Numbered from the stretch's first letter, positions 8,770 through 17,178 are shown. The stretch: 64,000 bases of DNA from JBBDMX01 sp040878035 (GCA_040878035.1 JBBDMX010000069.1:23833-87832), one strand, 5' to 3'. Program-made: numbers and translations. Notes: generated from the letters alone by a model not told the origin.

Positions 8770-9249
8770 TCATCCCTGTTGATCGGTGAGCCTGCTGACG
8801 GAGGCGGAAGCGCCGCCCGCGCCGCGATACGAGTGCGCCGCCCGGCCGCCACGATTCATCCGGCCCAGTTCCTGACCATAGCGCCCCTGCACTTCGCGCA
8901 GGCGCCGGCAATCGCGGTCATCCTGGGCCACGATCTGATCGCGCACGGCACTGATCTGCTCCACCAGTTGCGCGATGCGCGTGCGGTCCTGGGCCGCCAG
9001 GCGCGGCAACCACTCCAGCCAGCCCAGGCGAAACGGTTCGAGTTCCTTGTTGATGGCGTCCAGTTCGTCGATGTGGCGCTGCCGGCGCTGAAGCAACGAG
9101 AGCAGGGCATCGGCGTCGGCCTGTTCGACCAGGCCGCTCTGCTGATTGCCCAACGCCTGGATTTGTTCGTACACGCCGTGCTGCTTGCGCAGAAGCGCGA
9201 CCAGGTGTGGGACTTGGGCGTCGGAAATGGGGGTTTGTGCCGCGGTCAT
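8770..9249 (-). CDS. FlgN-like flagellar export chaperone (probable)
   Basis: 159 aa, almost wholly helical, with the FlgN pattern of an N-terminal helical hairpin (QVPHLVALLRKQHGVYEQI, then QADADALLSLLQRRQRHIDEL) followed by more helix to about residue 130. FlgN binds hook-filament junction proteins FlgK and FlgL before export. Placed upstream of the kinase/activator pair. The tail after residue 130 is Gly/Ser-rich. The call rests on helical pattern and context; the family is weakly conserved. Confidence 0.6.
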   Translation of the reverse strand: MTAAQTPISDAQVPHLVALLRKQHGVYEQIQALGNQQSGLVEQADADALLSLLQRRQRHIDELDAINKELEPFRLGWLEWLPRLAAQDRTRIAQLVEQISAVRDQIVAQDDRDCRRLREVQGRYGQELGRMNRGGRAAHSYRGAGGASASVSRLTDQQG

Positions 9250-9300
9250 CCATGACCCTCGTTTGAGACCTGCGAGCCTCCGCTCGCCATCGGTGTGCAG

Positions 9301-9316
9301 CGCAATTGTTGCGCCG
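9301..9316 (-). promoter_or_regulatory. Weak sigma-54-like promoter upstream of the FlgN-like gene
   Basis: Minus strand reads CGGCGC-N5-TTGCG, keeping the GG and GC dinucleotides at 10-bp spacing but differing from TGGCAC/TTGCW elsewhere. It ends about 50 bp before the start of the FlgN-like gene. Confidence 0.3.
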
Positions 9317-9396
9317 CTTGGCCATTCATCGGATGGGCTGGCGATGGAACGTTAGTCTTTTCATGAACGGAGAGCCGTCTCCCCTGGGCCACCAAG

Positions 9397-9478
9397 CCGG
9401 ACCTGAGGTCTTCCGAAGGTCCGGATTCCCGGAGCCAGGAAATCCGGGGCTTCGCGGACTCAGCCCCGGCTTGGGGGA
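9397..9478. repeat. Dispersed palindromic repeat (CCGGACCT.. / AATCCGGGGCTT.. type)
   Basis: Contains ACCTGAGGTCTTCCGAAGGTCCGG followed by AATCCGGGGCTTCGCGGACTCAGCCCCGG; each half is palindromic. Related units occur at 17040-17155, 28853-28908, 39970-40012 and 55770-55862, always between genes. It fills the gap between the TPR gene end and the FlgN-like gene. Confidence 0.7.
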
Positions 9479-9489
9479 GAGGGGGTCGA

Positions 9490-12105
9490 TCACGGACCTA
9501 CGTTCGCCCCCGCGTTGGCTTGGCTGTCGAAGAGGTTGTGCTCGCTGGTGAAGCGCAGCCACGACTCCCAGTGCTCGCGGCTCATGGGCAGGTCCGGATC
9601 GCTAAAGGCGTCGGCGGGCAGGCGCTTAAGCTGCTGTCGGGCGCGCTGATTGACCGCACGGGCTTCCTGGATGCGGTTGAGTTCGCAGTAGGCGTTGACC
9701 ATCTGCACCAGGGCGATGAGCGACGCCGGCTGATCGTCGAACCGCCGCGCCGCCATGTCATACAACGCGATGGCCTGCTCGAATCGCCCCGGCGCGCCGT
9801 GGCGCCCCAGGTCGTAAGCGCAGTCGGCCCGGTAGAAGTAGCTGTTGCGCCAGTAGAGCTTTTCGATCCGGGTCAGGCTCTCGGGCCGGCGCGATTCCAG
9901 TTCGCTGATCACCTGGCTGTAGAGCACCTGGGCCTGATCCAGCCGGCGATTGCGCTCCTGCTCCAACTCCTGCCGGCTGGCATCGGGCATTTCCTTGCCC
10001 AGCGTCGCCTGAATGTTGGCAATCGACTGGCGATAAGCATCCGCCAGATGGAAACGCAGCGTCGGCGCCTGAGGCGTCATGCCGTAGCGTTGCACCGCCT
10101 CACTTAAGCGCACGATGGCGTCCTCGAATTCCTTCTGGCGGTAGTGCAGGCGGCCCAGCTCGACCAGGGCATCGCGGAACTCGGGGCTTTCGGGCGTCAA
10201 CGCCTTGTTGTTGTTCACCACGTTACGCAACACGCGCTTGGCATCGTCCACCTGATTCAGGAGCACCTGACAGCGCGCCAGGGGCACATAGCTGGCGTAT
10301 GCCGAGGGACTCTGGGCGTTGTCGCCGACGATCAGGTCCTTGAAGATGTCGGCGGCGGTGCTGTACTGCCCGTCGGCCATGTAGGACATACCCAGCCGAT
10401 GCTTGGCTTCCACCGCGCGCGGATCGGCGGGCACCGACTTGACCATGCGGCCCAGCGCCTCGATCGAGTTTCGCCACTGGCGGTTGCGATCGTAGGCGTC
10501 GGCGGCCTTCCACAACGCGGCGGCGTACTCCGCCGGCTCGGTGATCGTCAAGGCGTCCGCCAGACGGATGAACAGGTCGCCGGCGGCGGCAAAGTGTGAG
10601 CCGGCATCCATGCGCAAGCGCTGGCCGGCGGAGAGCGTGGGCAGCGCCGCGGCGCCCTTGTCCCCCACCGCCAAGGTTGGCTGGGCGTCCGACGGCACGA
10701 CGTTGGCGGCTGTGCGCGTGGCGTTAAAGCTCGCATCCGCCTGCTTCTCGGCGGCGGCGGCCTGATCCAAGAGGTGCATCGCCAGCGCCATGTGCGTCTC
10801 GGCCAGCCGGCGCAACAGGTCGTCGGGCCATTCCTTCTTGAACAGCGGCGACAGTCGCTCCAGGTACGCCAGCGCCACGTCGTATTCGCTGCGGTCCACG
10901 TGCACCTGGGCACGCTGGCGGATCATGTCGATGAGTTGGTCCTGCTGTTGCGGCAAGGGTCCAGATGCCTCGGCAACCTGCCGCGCCGCCTGGCCGTAGT
11001 GCTCCATCGCCTCGCGCTTCATCCCCAACCGGGCCTCGCAGTCGGCCCGGCCCAGCAGCGCCTCCCAGTGCGCGGCCGTGGCGGGGTATTCCAGATCGGC
11101 GCGGGAGAACAGGTCCAGCGCCACGCCCAGGGCCGTCTCTGGCGACGCGGCGCTGTGGGAGGTGAGCATGGCGATCTGACCCAGGCCCGTGAGCACGGCC
11201 GCTCGCAGTTCACCGGCGTGGTCGTCCGTGTCGCGCGTCTTCTGCTCGCCCAGTATGTAGTAGCGCTTGGCGGTGTCCAGGCTGCCGATGCGCTGGTAGG
11301 CCTGGCCCAGCAGCACATACAGCGGCGCCAGATCCTCGTCGCCGCCCTGATTCACCAGGCGGGGAATCTGGGCGACAACCAAAAAGTCGATGAGCAAGTC
11401 GGGCTGATTGGCGTCAAGCTGGGTCCGTGCCCGCACGGCCGCGGCCCAAATCTGCTGGCGGCGCCGGGTGGATTCATCCTGCTCGTGGTTCAACTCTTCG
11501 AGAAATCGCTGCCGTAACGGCTCGATGATGTCCGGGGTCACGCGCCCGCCCGCCAGGCGGCGCTCGATCATCTGCCGGATCACCAGGTACCGCCGCTGCG
11601 CGCCTCCCGCCTTGATCTGCTCCAGCATGGTCAGGGCGTCGTCGAAGCGATCCAGCGCCACCAGCGCCTGCGCCCAACGCTGGAGGTGCTCCTCATCGAA
11701 CGCAATGTGCTTTTCCATGGCGCTGCGATAGCGGGTGATTACCTGCTCATCGTTGGCGCGCTCATGCCAGCCCTTGTCGCGTTGCGTGACGAACACCAGG
11801 TCGCCCCAGAGCAGGTCGTAACGTCCCTGGGCGGCCTCGGAGGCCTGGGCGATGGAGGTCGAGAGTCGATCGAGCGTTTCCTGGGCCTTCTCGAGGTTGC
11901 CGGCCTTGAGGTAGTCGGCCGCGTCGTCCAGGCGGGCGCTGTAATTGGGCCCCTGGCGATCGAGCATGGTCAGCGCCAGGCCGACGGTGAACAGCGCCAC
12001 GCCCAGGATCAGCGCCGGCATCTGCCAGACCTGCGACCAGGCCGGGGCGCCGGCGTCAATGGGTTTGACGTCGTCAGGGCCGAGGTTGTCAAGCTCGTCT
12101 GCCAT
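9490..12105 (-). CDS. Membrane-anchored TPR-repeat protein
   Basis: 871 aa. A short acidic cytoplasmic N-terminus is followed by one transmembrane segment near residues 30-50 (ALILGVALFTVGLALTML), leaving the rest outside the cytoplasm. The remainder is made of helical TPR-like repeats, for example DYLKAGNLEKAQETLDRL, LLGQAYQRIGSLDTAKRYY, YDVALAYLERLSPLFKKE and LGMSYMADGQYSTAADIF. No catalytic motif is visible. It resembles large TPR scaffold proteins common in planctomycetes. Whether it is part of the flagellar locus is unknown. It is transcribed after the MerR-like gene, with a repeat-filled gap of 167 bp. Confidence 0.75.
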   Translation of the reverse strand: MADELDNLGPDDVKPIDAGAPAWSQVWQMPALILGVALFTVGLALTMLDRQGPNYSARLDDAADYLKAGNLEKAQETLDRLSTSIAQASEAAQGRYDLLWGDLVFVTQRDKGWHERANDEQVITRYRSAMEKHIAFDEEHLQRWAQALVALDRFDDALTMLEQIKAGGAQRRYLVIRQMIERRLAGGRVTPDIIEPLRQRFLEELNHEQDESTRRRQQIWAAAVRARTQLDANQPDLLIDFLVVAQIPRLVNQGGDEDLAPLYVLLGQAYQRIGSLDTAKRYYILGEQKTRDTDDHAGELRAAVLTGLGQIAMLTSHSAASPETALGVALDLFSRADLEYPATAAHWEALLGRADCEARLGMKREAMEHYGQAARQVAEASGPLPQQQDQLIDMIRQRAQVHVDRSEYDVALAYLERLSPLFKKEWPDDLLRRLAETHMALAMHLLDQAAAAEKQADASFNATRTAANVVPSDAQPTLAVGDKGAAALPTLSAGQRLRMDAGSHFAAAGDLFIRLADALTITEPAEYAAALWKAADAYDRNRQWRNSIEALGRMVKSVPADPRAVEAKHRLGMSYMADGQYSTAADIFKDLIVGDNAQSPSAYASYVPLARCQVLLNQVDDAKRVLRNVVNNNKALTPESPEFRDALVELGRLHYRQKEFEDAIVRLSEAVQRYGMTPQAPTLRFHLADAYRQSIANIQATLGKEMPDASRQELEQERNRRLDQAQVLYSQVISELESRRPESLTRIEKLYWRNSYFYRADCAYDLGRHGAPGRFEQAIALYDMAARRFDDQPASLIALVQMVNAYCELNRIQEARAVNQRARQQLKRLPADAFSDPDLPMSREHWESWLRFTSEHNLFDSQANAGANVGP

Positions 12106-12117
12106 GGGGGAGGGTTA

Positions 12118-12267
12118 GCCACAGATGGACACAGATGGACACAGATGGACACAGATGGGAAAAATCAGAAAAGGCAGGAAATGCAGAAAAGGCAGAAAAC
12201 AGAGGCACGGAAGAGCAATTCGGATTCCCTGTCTTTCCTGACACTCTTATCTGTGTTCATCTGTGGC
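12118..12267. repeat. CCACAGATGGACACAGATG tandem array with inverted partner
   Basis: Four units of ACAGATGGAC at 12119-12157, then a tract of AGAAAAGGCAG-like units, then the inverted copy TATCTGTGTTCATCTGTGG at 12248-12266. The same architecture recurs at 38197-38366. This repeat class is widespread in planctomycete and related genomes (general knowledge). Confidence 0.85.
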
Positions 12268-12272
12268 CATTT

Positions 12273-12545
12273 CTATGCCGCACGCGGGCTGTCGTCCTGG
12301 GCGGCCTGTTCGAGCAGTTCGCGGATTTCGTCAATGCGGTACGACGAGCGCAGGTTCAGGATGCGCGACAGGCGATCGAAAACGTTCTCGTCGTAGAGCC
12401 GGTGGCCGCCGTCGGTCCAGCCTGATTCGGATATCAGACCCCAGCGCGTGTAGTTGTGGATGGTCTGGCGCGTCAGTCCGGTGACCTGTGCCAGGTCACC
12501 GATCTTGTAACGCTTGGGCGGCGGACGGAACGTGAAGGTGGTCAT
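12273..12545 (-). CDS. Small MerR-type helix-turn-helix regulator
   Basis: 90 aa. The MerR DNA-binding domain occupies residues about 12-80: RYKIGDLAQVTGLTRQTIHN (recognition helix), then the wing WGLISESGWTDGGHRLYDE and a helix SRILNLRSSYRIDEIRELLE. There is no long coiled-coil or effector domain, so it is a minimal MerR protein. The promoter it controls is not evident; it may control the downstream TPR gene (inference from order). The 3' end abuts a repeat array. Confidence 0.8.
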   Translation of the reverse strand: MTTFTFRPPPKRYKIGDLAQVTGLTRQTIHNYTRWGLISESGWTDGGHRLYDENVFDRLSRILNLRSSYRIDEIRELLEQAAQDDSPRAA

Positions 12546-12718
12546 GACCGTGTTCCTTTACAGGAAGTCAAAGGCTCGTTCCGGCTAGATCGGCCGTCCT
12601 GGCTCAGACCCGATAGCCGGACCTTAGACATATCGTCAAAGGGGCGATAACCACTTGAGGCGGAAAGGTGAATTCCGGATTATCGGAGGGGAGGAGCAGG
12701 TGTTGGCAACATACGAAG

Positions 12719-12769
12719 CGCCGCGACTTGTCGCGCTTGCCGCAAAGACCGCGACAAGTCGCGGTGCTT
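12719..12769. repeat. CCGCGACTTGTCGCG hairpin between prfB and the MerR gene
   Basis: CCGCGACTTGTCGCG and CGCGACAAGTCGCGG form a perfect 13-15 bp stem with a loop of about 17 nt. It lies just past the prfB stop, so it could protect or end that transcript, though no T-run follows. The rest of the gap 12546-12783 shows nothing else. Confidence 0.65.
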
Positions 12770-12783
12770 CATATTGGATGCCC

Positions 12784-13921
12784 TCATCCGTGTTTATCCG
12801 CGGCTAATTCCTTGCCACTGCGCTCGGCGGCGCGGCGCTGGAGTTCGGCGTCGATGAAGCCCTGCAAATCGCCGTCCATCACGCCTTGCGGGTTGCCCAC
12901 TTCGTAGCCGGTGCGGTGGTCTTTGACGCGGTTGTCGTAGAAGACGTAGCTACGGATCTGCGAGCCCCAGCCCAAGTCAATTTTGCCGCCCGCCGCCGAC
13001 AGTCGTTCCTGCTCGCGCTTCTGCTCGTCGAGCAGTTCCAGCTTGCCCTGGAGGATGGACATCGCCCGCTTCTTGTTCTGCTCCTGCTTGCGTTCAACCG
13101 AGCAGACGATGGTGATGCCGGTGGGGATATGGATAAGTCGAATGGCGGTGGCGACCTTGTTGACGTTCTGGCCGCCGGGGCCTGAGGCGCGGACGAAAGC
13201 GACGATCTCCAGGTCCTTTTCGTCAATTTCAACGCTGCCGGTGTCGTCGAACTCGGGGATGACATCGACGGTGGCGAAGCTGGTCTGGCGCTTGCCCTGG
13301 GCGTTGAAGGGTGAGACGCGCGCCAGGCGGTGCGTGCCGCGCTCGCACTGGAGATAGCCGTAGGCCATCGGCCCCTTGACGTAGAGCGTCACGTCCTTGA
13401 AACCAGCTTCCTCGCCGAGGGTCTTGTCCACCTCGAAGACTTCCCAGCCCGCGCTCTCGGCATAAAGCACATACTGGCGCATGAGCATCTGGCACCAGTC
13501 CATCGCCTCAGTGCCGCCTTCACGGGCATAGACCGACAGATAGCAGTTGCGTGCGTCGTACTTACCCGACAGCAGCGACATCATCTCGAGTTTGTCCAGC
13601 TCGGCCTGAAGCTTGTCGATCTGGGCGTCAACCTCGCGGCGGGCGCCGTCGTCGTCGGCCTCCTGGGCCATCTCCCACATCAGCGCCGCTTCCTCGATGG
13701 CGGTGCCGGCCTTGGTGATGGGCGCGGCCTGGGCCTTGATCTGCTTGAACTCGCCGACGATCTTGTTGGCCTGCTCCTGGTTGTTCCAGAAGTCCGAGGC
13801 CTCCATCAGCCGTTCGAGTTCCTTGAGACGGGCGGTCTTGCGAGCGTAGTTAAAGAGAGTCGCGGATGTTTTGCATCCGCGCCTCGAGATCAGTGATGAT
13901 GGCGGCGATGTTTTCGTGCAT
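12784..13921 (-). CDS. prfB: Peptide chain release factor 2, expressed through a +1 frameshift
   Basis: RF2 terminates translation at UGA and UAA. The main frame (12784-13851) carries the RF2 codon-recognition tripeptide SPF in RLARVSPFNAQGKRQ and the catalytic GGQ loop in ASGPGGQNVNKVATA. A short upstream frame starts at ATG 13921 and encodes 23 residues ending RDSL before an in-frame UAA at 13850-13852. Skipping one base after CTT continues LNYARKTARLKELERLMEA into the main frame, the usual RF2 layout. Predicted product about 378 aa. The last residues, LAADKHG, are encoded by a dispersed ATCCGTGTTTATCCGCGGCTA repeat. Confidence 0.93.
13849..13855 (-). promoter_or_regulatory. Programmed +1 frameshift site with UAA instead of UGA
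   Basis: Minus strand reads CTT-TAA-C where most bacteria have CTT-TGA-C. The stop is at codon 24 of the short frame. The purine-rich Shine-Dalgarno-like stimulator normally three bases upstream is not visible (the preceding bases are CGCGACTCT). Confidence 0.8.
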
Positions 13922-13924
13922 GGG

Positions 13925-13956
13925 AAGTACGAGGTACGAGGTACGAAGGTCGAAGT
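13925..13956. repeat. TACGAGGTACGAAGG-type repeat, left flank of the four-helix gene
   Basis: Tandem TACGAGG/TACGAAGG/TCGAAGT units. Its counterpart, TTCGTACTTCGAACTTCG, lies at 14350-14398, so the four-helix-bundle gene is bracketed by related repeats in opposite orientation. Confidence 0.65.
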
Positions 13957-13967
13957 AAGAACAATAC

Positions 13968-14321
13968 TTACGTGCGGCGGTTCTTCGTTGTTCGCTTGGC
14001 AGACACGAAGATTGCCACGAGTTCGTTGGCTTCAGCCAACAACGGTTCGATGCGAGTCGTCGGCAACATCTTAGACTTAATAATCAGCTCGAGCCAGTAG
14101 ACCGATTCGTCCGCCTCCTCTTCGACCACGCCCAGCTTAGCCAGGAATTCTGCTCGACTACGACCCCGGCATGCTGAGCGGTAGTTGGCGCCCACCGAGG
14201 TTGCCGACCGCAGCAACTGCCGCCCGATCACCTGTGCCTCAAAGCCCGCGGGCAGCGCCCGCACCAATTGGATCACACGCAATGCAAACTCCTGTGTCCG
14301 CTCCTTCAATTCATTAGGCAT
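13968..14321 (-). CDS. Four-helix-bundle protein (S23 / 23S rRNA intervening-sequence family)
   Basis: 117 aa from MPNELKERTQEFALRV at 14321. Diagnostic family features are the RVIQLVRALP helix, then GRQLLRSATSVGANYRSACR and the helix EEADESVYWLELI. Proteins of this family were first found inside 23S rRNA intervening sequences and are related to accessory proteins of diversity-generating retroelements; their molecular role is unclear. No rRNA or reverse transcriptase is nearby. It is flanked by TTCGAACTTCG-type repeats, suggesting it travels as a repeat-bounded cassette (inference). Confidence 0.9.
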   Translation of the reverse strand: MPNELKERTQEFALRVIQLVRALPAGFEAQVIGRQLLRSATSVGANYRSACRGRSRAEFLAKLGVVEEEADESVYWLELIIKSKMLPTTRIEPLLAEANELVAIFVSAKRTTKNRRT

Positions 14322-14349
14322 CGCGTAATCCCCGTCTGATTGGTTTTCA

Positions 14350-14398
14350 TCGAACTTCGTACTTCGAACTTCGAACTTCGTACTTCGAACTTCACACT
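14350..14398. repeat. TTCGAACTTCGTACTTCG tandem repeat
   Basis: Five alternating ACTTCGTACTTCGA/ACTTCGAACTTCGA units between the four-helix gene start and the aminotransferase stop. It abuts the aminotransferase stop codon at 14399. Confidence 0.8.
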
Positions 14399-15589
14399 TC
14401 ACATCACCTGTGCGATCGCGCCGCACAGCGTGTCCATGTTGTCCTGCGTCATACCTGCGACGTTGATGCGGCCGCTGCCGACGATGTAGAGTGCGTAGTC
14501 CTTCTTGAGCTTCTCCACCTGTTCCTTGTTCAAGCCGGAGAAGGAGAACATGCCTTTCTGCCGGGCGATGAAGGACATGTCGCGCTGCACACCCTTTTTC
14601 GTCAGGGTTTCCACGAACAGGCGGCGCATGCCGCCGATGCGCTGACGCATGGTGGTCAACTCGCCTTCCCATTGCTGGCGCAAGGCGGCGTCACTGAGGA
14701 TCGTCGTGACGATGGCGGCGCCGTGGGCAGGCGGGTTGGAGTAGTTGGCGCGGATGACTGACTTGACCTGGCTCTGCACCGCCACGGCGGCGTCGGCGTC
14801 GCCGGCGACGATGGTCAACGCTCCCACGCGCTCGTTGTACAACCCAAAGTTCTTGGAGAAACTCGAACAAACCATCAGGTCGATTCCGGGCCCGAGAAAC
14901 GGCCCCAGACACAGCGCATCTTCCGCCAGGCCCACGGCAAAGCCCTGATAGGCAAAGTCGATCAGCGGGAGAATCTTGCGTTGGGCGACAACTTGGGCGA
15001 TGGCCTGCCACTGTTCGGGCGTGGGGTCGATGCCGGTGGGATTGTGGCAGCAGCCGTGCAGCAGCAGCACGTCGCCGGCGGGGATTTTCTTCACCGCGGC
15101 GAGCATGGCGTCAAAGGGCAGGCTGTTGCCGGCGGCGTCGAAGTAGGGATAGCTGGCCGTCTTGATGCCCGCGGCGGCGAAAATCTGCGGATGGTTAGGC
15201 CAGGTCGGCTCGCTCATCCAGACGGTGGCGTCGGGCTTGAGCTTCTTGAGCAGGTCGCCGACGACGCGCAGGCCGCCGGTGCCGCCGGGCGTATGGGCCG
15301 TGGCGGCCCGCTTGTGCTCCAGCACCTCGTGGCCCTGGCCAAAGAGCATTTCCTGCACCAGGGCCGCATATTGCGGGCTGCCGTCGATCGGCACGTAGTT
15401 TTTGCTCGTTTCGCCGCGGAGGATGCGCTCCTCGGCCGCCTTGACCGACGCCAGCACGGGCGTCTTGCCGGCGGCATCCTTGTAGACGCCCACACTCAAG
15501 TTGATCTTGGCCGGGTGCGGATCGCGATTGAACGCCTCGGTGATACCCAGGATCGCATCGGGGGGAGCGGGCTGGACCTTCTCGAACAT
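14399..15589 (-). CDS. Aspartate/aromatic aminotransferase, class I (AspC/TyrB type)
   Basis: PLP-dependent transaminase moving amino groups between aspartate or aromatic amino acids and 2-oxoglutarate. 396 aa, the family length. N-terminal family motif NLSVGVYKDAAGKTPVL, substrate/PLP segment LLHGCCHNPTGIDPT, and the Schiff-base lysine in SSFSKNFGLYNERVG. The C-terminal motif GRINVAGMT carries the substrate carboxylate-binding arginine. A GAGGA site precedes ATG 15589. Sequence alone does not separate aspartate from aromatic preference. Confidence 0.93.
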   Translation of the reverse strand: MFEKVQPAPPDAILGITEAFNRDPHPAKINLSVGVYKDAAGKTPVLASVKAAEERILRGETSKNYVPIDGSPQYAALVQEMLFGQGHEVLEHKRAATAHTPGGTGGLRVVGDLLKKLKPDATVWMSEPTWPNHPQIFAAAGIKTASYPYFDAAGNSLPFDAMLAAVKKIPAGDVLLLHGCCHNPTGIDPTPEQWQAIAQVVAQRKILPLIDFAYQGFAVGLAEDALCLGPFLGPGIDLMVCSSFSKNFGLYNERVGALTIVAGDADAAVAVQSQVKSVIRANYSNPPAHGAAIVTTILSDAALRQQWEGELTTMRQRIGGMRRLFVETLTKKGVQRDMSFIARQKGMFSFSGLNKEQVEKLKKDYALYIVGSGRINVAGMTQDNMDTLCGAIAQVM

Positions 15590-15740
15590 GATGGAGATTC
15601 CTCGTTGGGGGGAATAATAGGGTAGCAGAGGGACGGAAGGGATTTCCGCTTTGTGATTTGTGTTTTCTGATTTCTGATTTGAAGCCCAAGCCCGGCCATG
15701 CGAGTCCGCGAGCTTGGCCGGGATCTAACCCCAACGTTGA

Positions 15741-15780
15741 TCCCCGGCAAGCCCCGAGGACGGGGCATGCCGGGGCTTGG
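15741..15780. repeat. CCCCGGCAAGCCCCG hairpin repeat
   Basis: CCCCGGCAAGCCCCGAGGACGGGGCATGCCGGGG; the outer CCCCGGCA/TGCCGGGG and inner GCCCCG/CGGGGC arms pair. A near-identical copy lies at 23813-23853 and a degenerate one near 29605-29665. The flanking bases 15650-15680 and 15792-15808 hold TTTCTGATTTCTGATTTG-type repeats. Confidence 0.75.
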
Positions 15781-15806
15781 CGCTTTCCCACATCAGAAAT
15801 CAGCCA

Positions 15807-16697
15807 TCAGATGAAATCGCCATCGCCGCCGGTGTCCTGGTCTTCGACCATGCCCAGGACCGTGCTGTCACTGTTGCGGCGCCGGCTAATCTGGGTGATG
15901 GCCAGGTCCAGCCGGTCGTGGATTTCCCTCATGTTCGTGGGCCGGCGATGCGGTTCGGCCTCCAGGCAATGCATCACCAGTTGCGACAGCGCCGGCGTCA
16001 CCTGATCGTTCAACTGATGCGGCGGCTTGCGGCTGTCGTCCTGGCGCACCAGCATTCCCGGCTCGCCCTTGGGAATCAGTGTAGGCACGTGATGCCCGGT
16101 GAACAGCCAGTACATCGAGGCCCCGAAGTTGAAAATGTCGGTCCGCGGAGTGATCTCCCGCCGCAGCACCTGCTCGGGCGCAATGTAATCGGGAGTGCCC
16201 TGGATCCGTTGCTTGACCGTCCCGGTCGGGCAGCTCTGGCCAAAGTCGATAATCTTCACCCGCTGGCCCTCGGTGACCATAATGTTGTTGGGCTTGATGT
16301 CAGCGTGCACCAGGCCCTTGCCGTGCATGTGCCCCAGCCCGTCGGCCACCTGCTGACACAACTGGCACAACTCGGTCAGGTCGTCGGGCCGGCGCTGTTC
16401 CAGGCTCTGGCCGTCGACCAGTTCCATGAGCACAAACACCTCGCTGGTGCGGATCAGGGCACGCTGCTTGATGAGCTTGAGGCTCCTGCGCAGGGTGGGG
16501 TGGTGCAGTTGGCTGGCAACTTCGTGTTCGCAGATGGCCTGATCGATAAACCGCTGGTCGTGGGCCGACTCCTTCACCACACGCTTGAGCGCATAGACTT
16601 GGTCGTCCTTGTCCTTGACGGCATAGATCGTGCTGCGCGCGCCATGTCCCAGAGTCGCCACCACGTCGTAGCCGAGAATCTCGTTGACCAGTTCCAT
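15807..16697 (-). CDS. Serine/threonine protein kinase, eukaryotic type
   Basis: Hanks-type kinase, 296 aa from the ATG at 16697 (MELVNEILGYDVV). Gly-rich loop LGHGARSTIYAVKD, lysine in YALKRVV, catalytic loop GLVHADIKPNNIM (HADIKPxN rather than HRDxKPxN), metal-binding DFGQS, activation segment ending GTPDYIAPEQVL. No transmembrane segment or sensor domain follows the kinase fold. The frame stays open to 16973, and residues such as IADIPLINTFRLLRGNEK directly upstream look protein-like, so translation may begin earlier, perhaps at a non-ATG codon. Substrate unknown. Confidence 0.85.
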   Translation of the reverse strand: MELVNEILGYDVVATLGHGARSTIYAVKDKDDQVYALKRVVKESAHDQRFIDQAICEHEVASQLHHPTLRRSLKLIKQRALIRTSEVFVLMELVDGQSLEQRRPDDLTELCQLCQQVADGLGHMHGKGLVHADIKPNNIMVTEGQRVKIIDFGQSCPTGTVKQRIQGTPDYIAPEQVLRREITPRTDIFNFGASMYWLFTGHHVPTLIPKGEPGMLVRQDDSRKPPHQLNDQVTPALSQLVMHCLEAEPHRRPTNMREIHDRLDLAITQISRRRNSDSTVLGMVEDQDTGGDGDFI

Positions 16698-17178
16698 ATC
16701 CAGTGGCACGTCTTTCTCATTTCCGCGGAGCAGGCGAAACGTGTTGATCAGAGGAATGTCGGCGATGACCGTTTGAATAATGCCCAGAAACTGACTTGGC
16801 CCACTTTCGCGTCCGCACGCTTGGCATCGACCTGACCTGCCTTGGACTTGACCTTTCGACTTTGCGTGGCGCCAATCCTTTTGTCTACGCAAACGTGAGC
16901 GAGACGGGGCGGGTCGAGTCAGGCATGTTACCAGAAGCGCACGCGCCCAATGATCCGCTAGACAAGCAAACACGGGGCCAGACGAATGTATTCATACTGT
17001 AGCGCCCGAGACGGACCTGTGGCCTCAAGGATCGGGAGAAAGTCCGAATTTTCCCGGCCTCCATGCCGGGGCCGAATCCTCGAAACCCGGGATCGCCGGC
17101 GCGAAGAAATCCGGACCTTCGCAAAGCCTCAGGTCCGGCTTGGGGGCCCATGGATTAGGCGTTAGCGGCGCGGGCGGG
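16698..17178. other. Gap with possible kinase N-terminus and dispersed repeats
   Basis: 16698-16800 may encode the kinase N-terminus. 17040-17155 holds the CCGGACCTTCGCAAAGCCTCAGGTCCGG hairpin family and a CCCGGCCTCCATGCCGGGG unit. No other gene is supported. Confidence 0.5.

Noticed and set aside
9326..9562. Small minus-strand frame rich in Pro/Gly/Ser
   Set aside because: It is the translation of a dispersed hairpin repeat; the same peptide pieces (DLRKTSGPAW / DLRETSGPAW) appear at other repeat copies.
12118..12267. CRISPR array
   Set aside because: The repeated ACAGATGGAC units are contiguous with no unique spacers and no cas genes nearby; the element recurs elsewhere as an intergenic repeat.
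14322..14672. Upstream extension of the four-helix-bundle protein
   Set aside because: The extra residues translate the TTCGAACTTCG repeat and antisense aminotransferase sequence.
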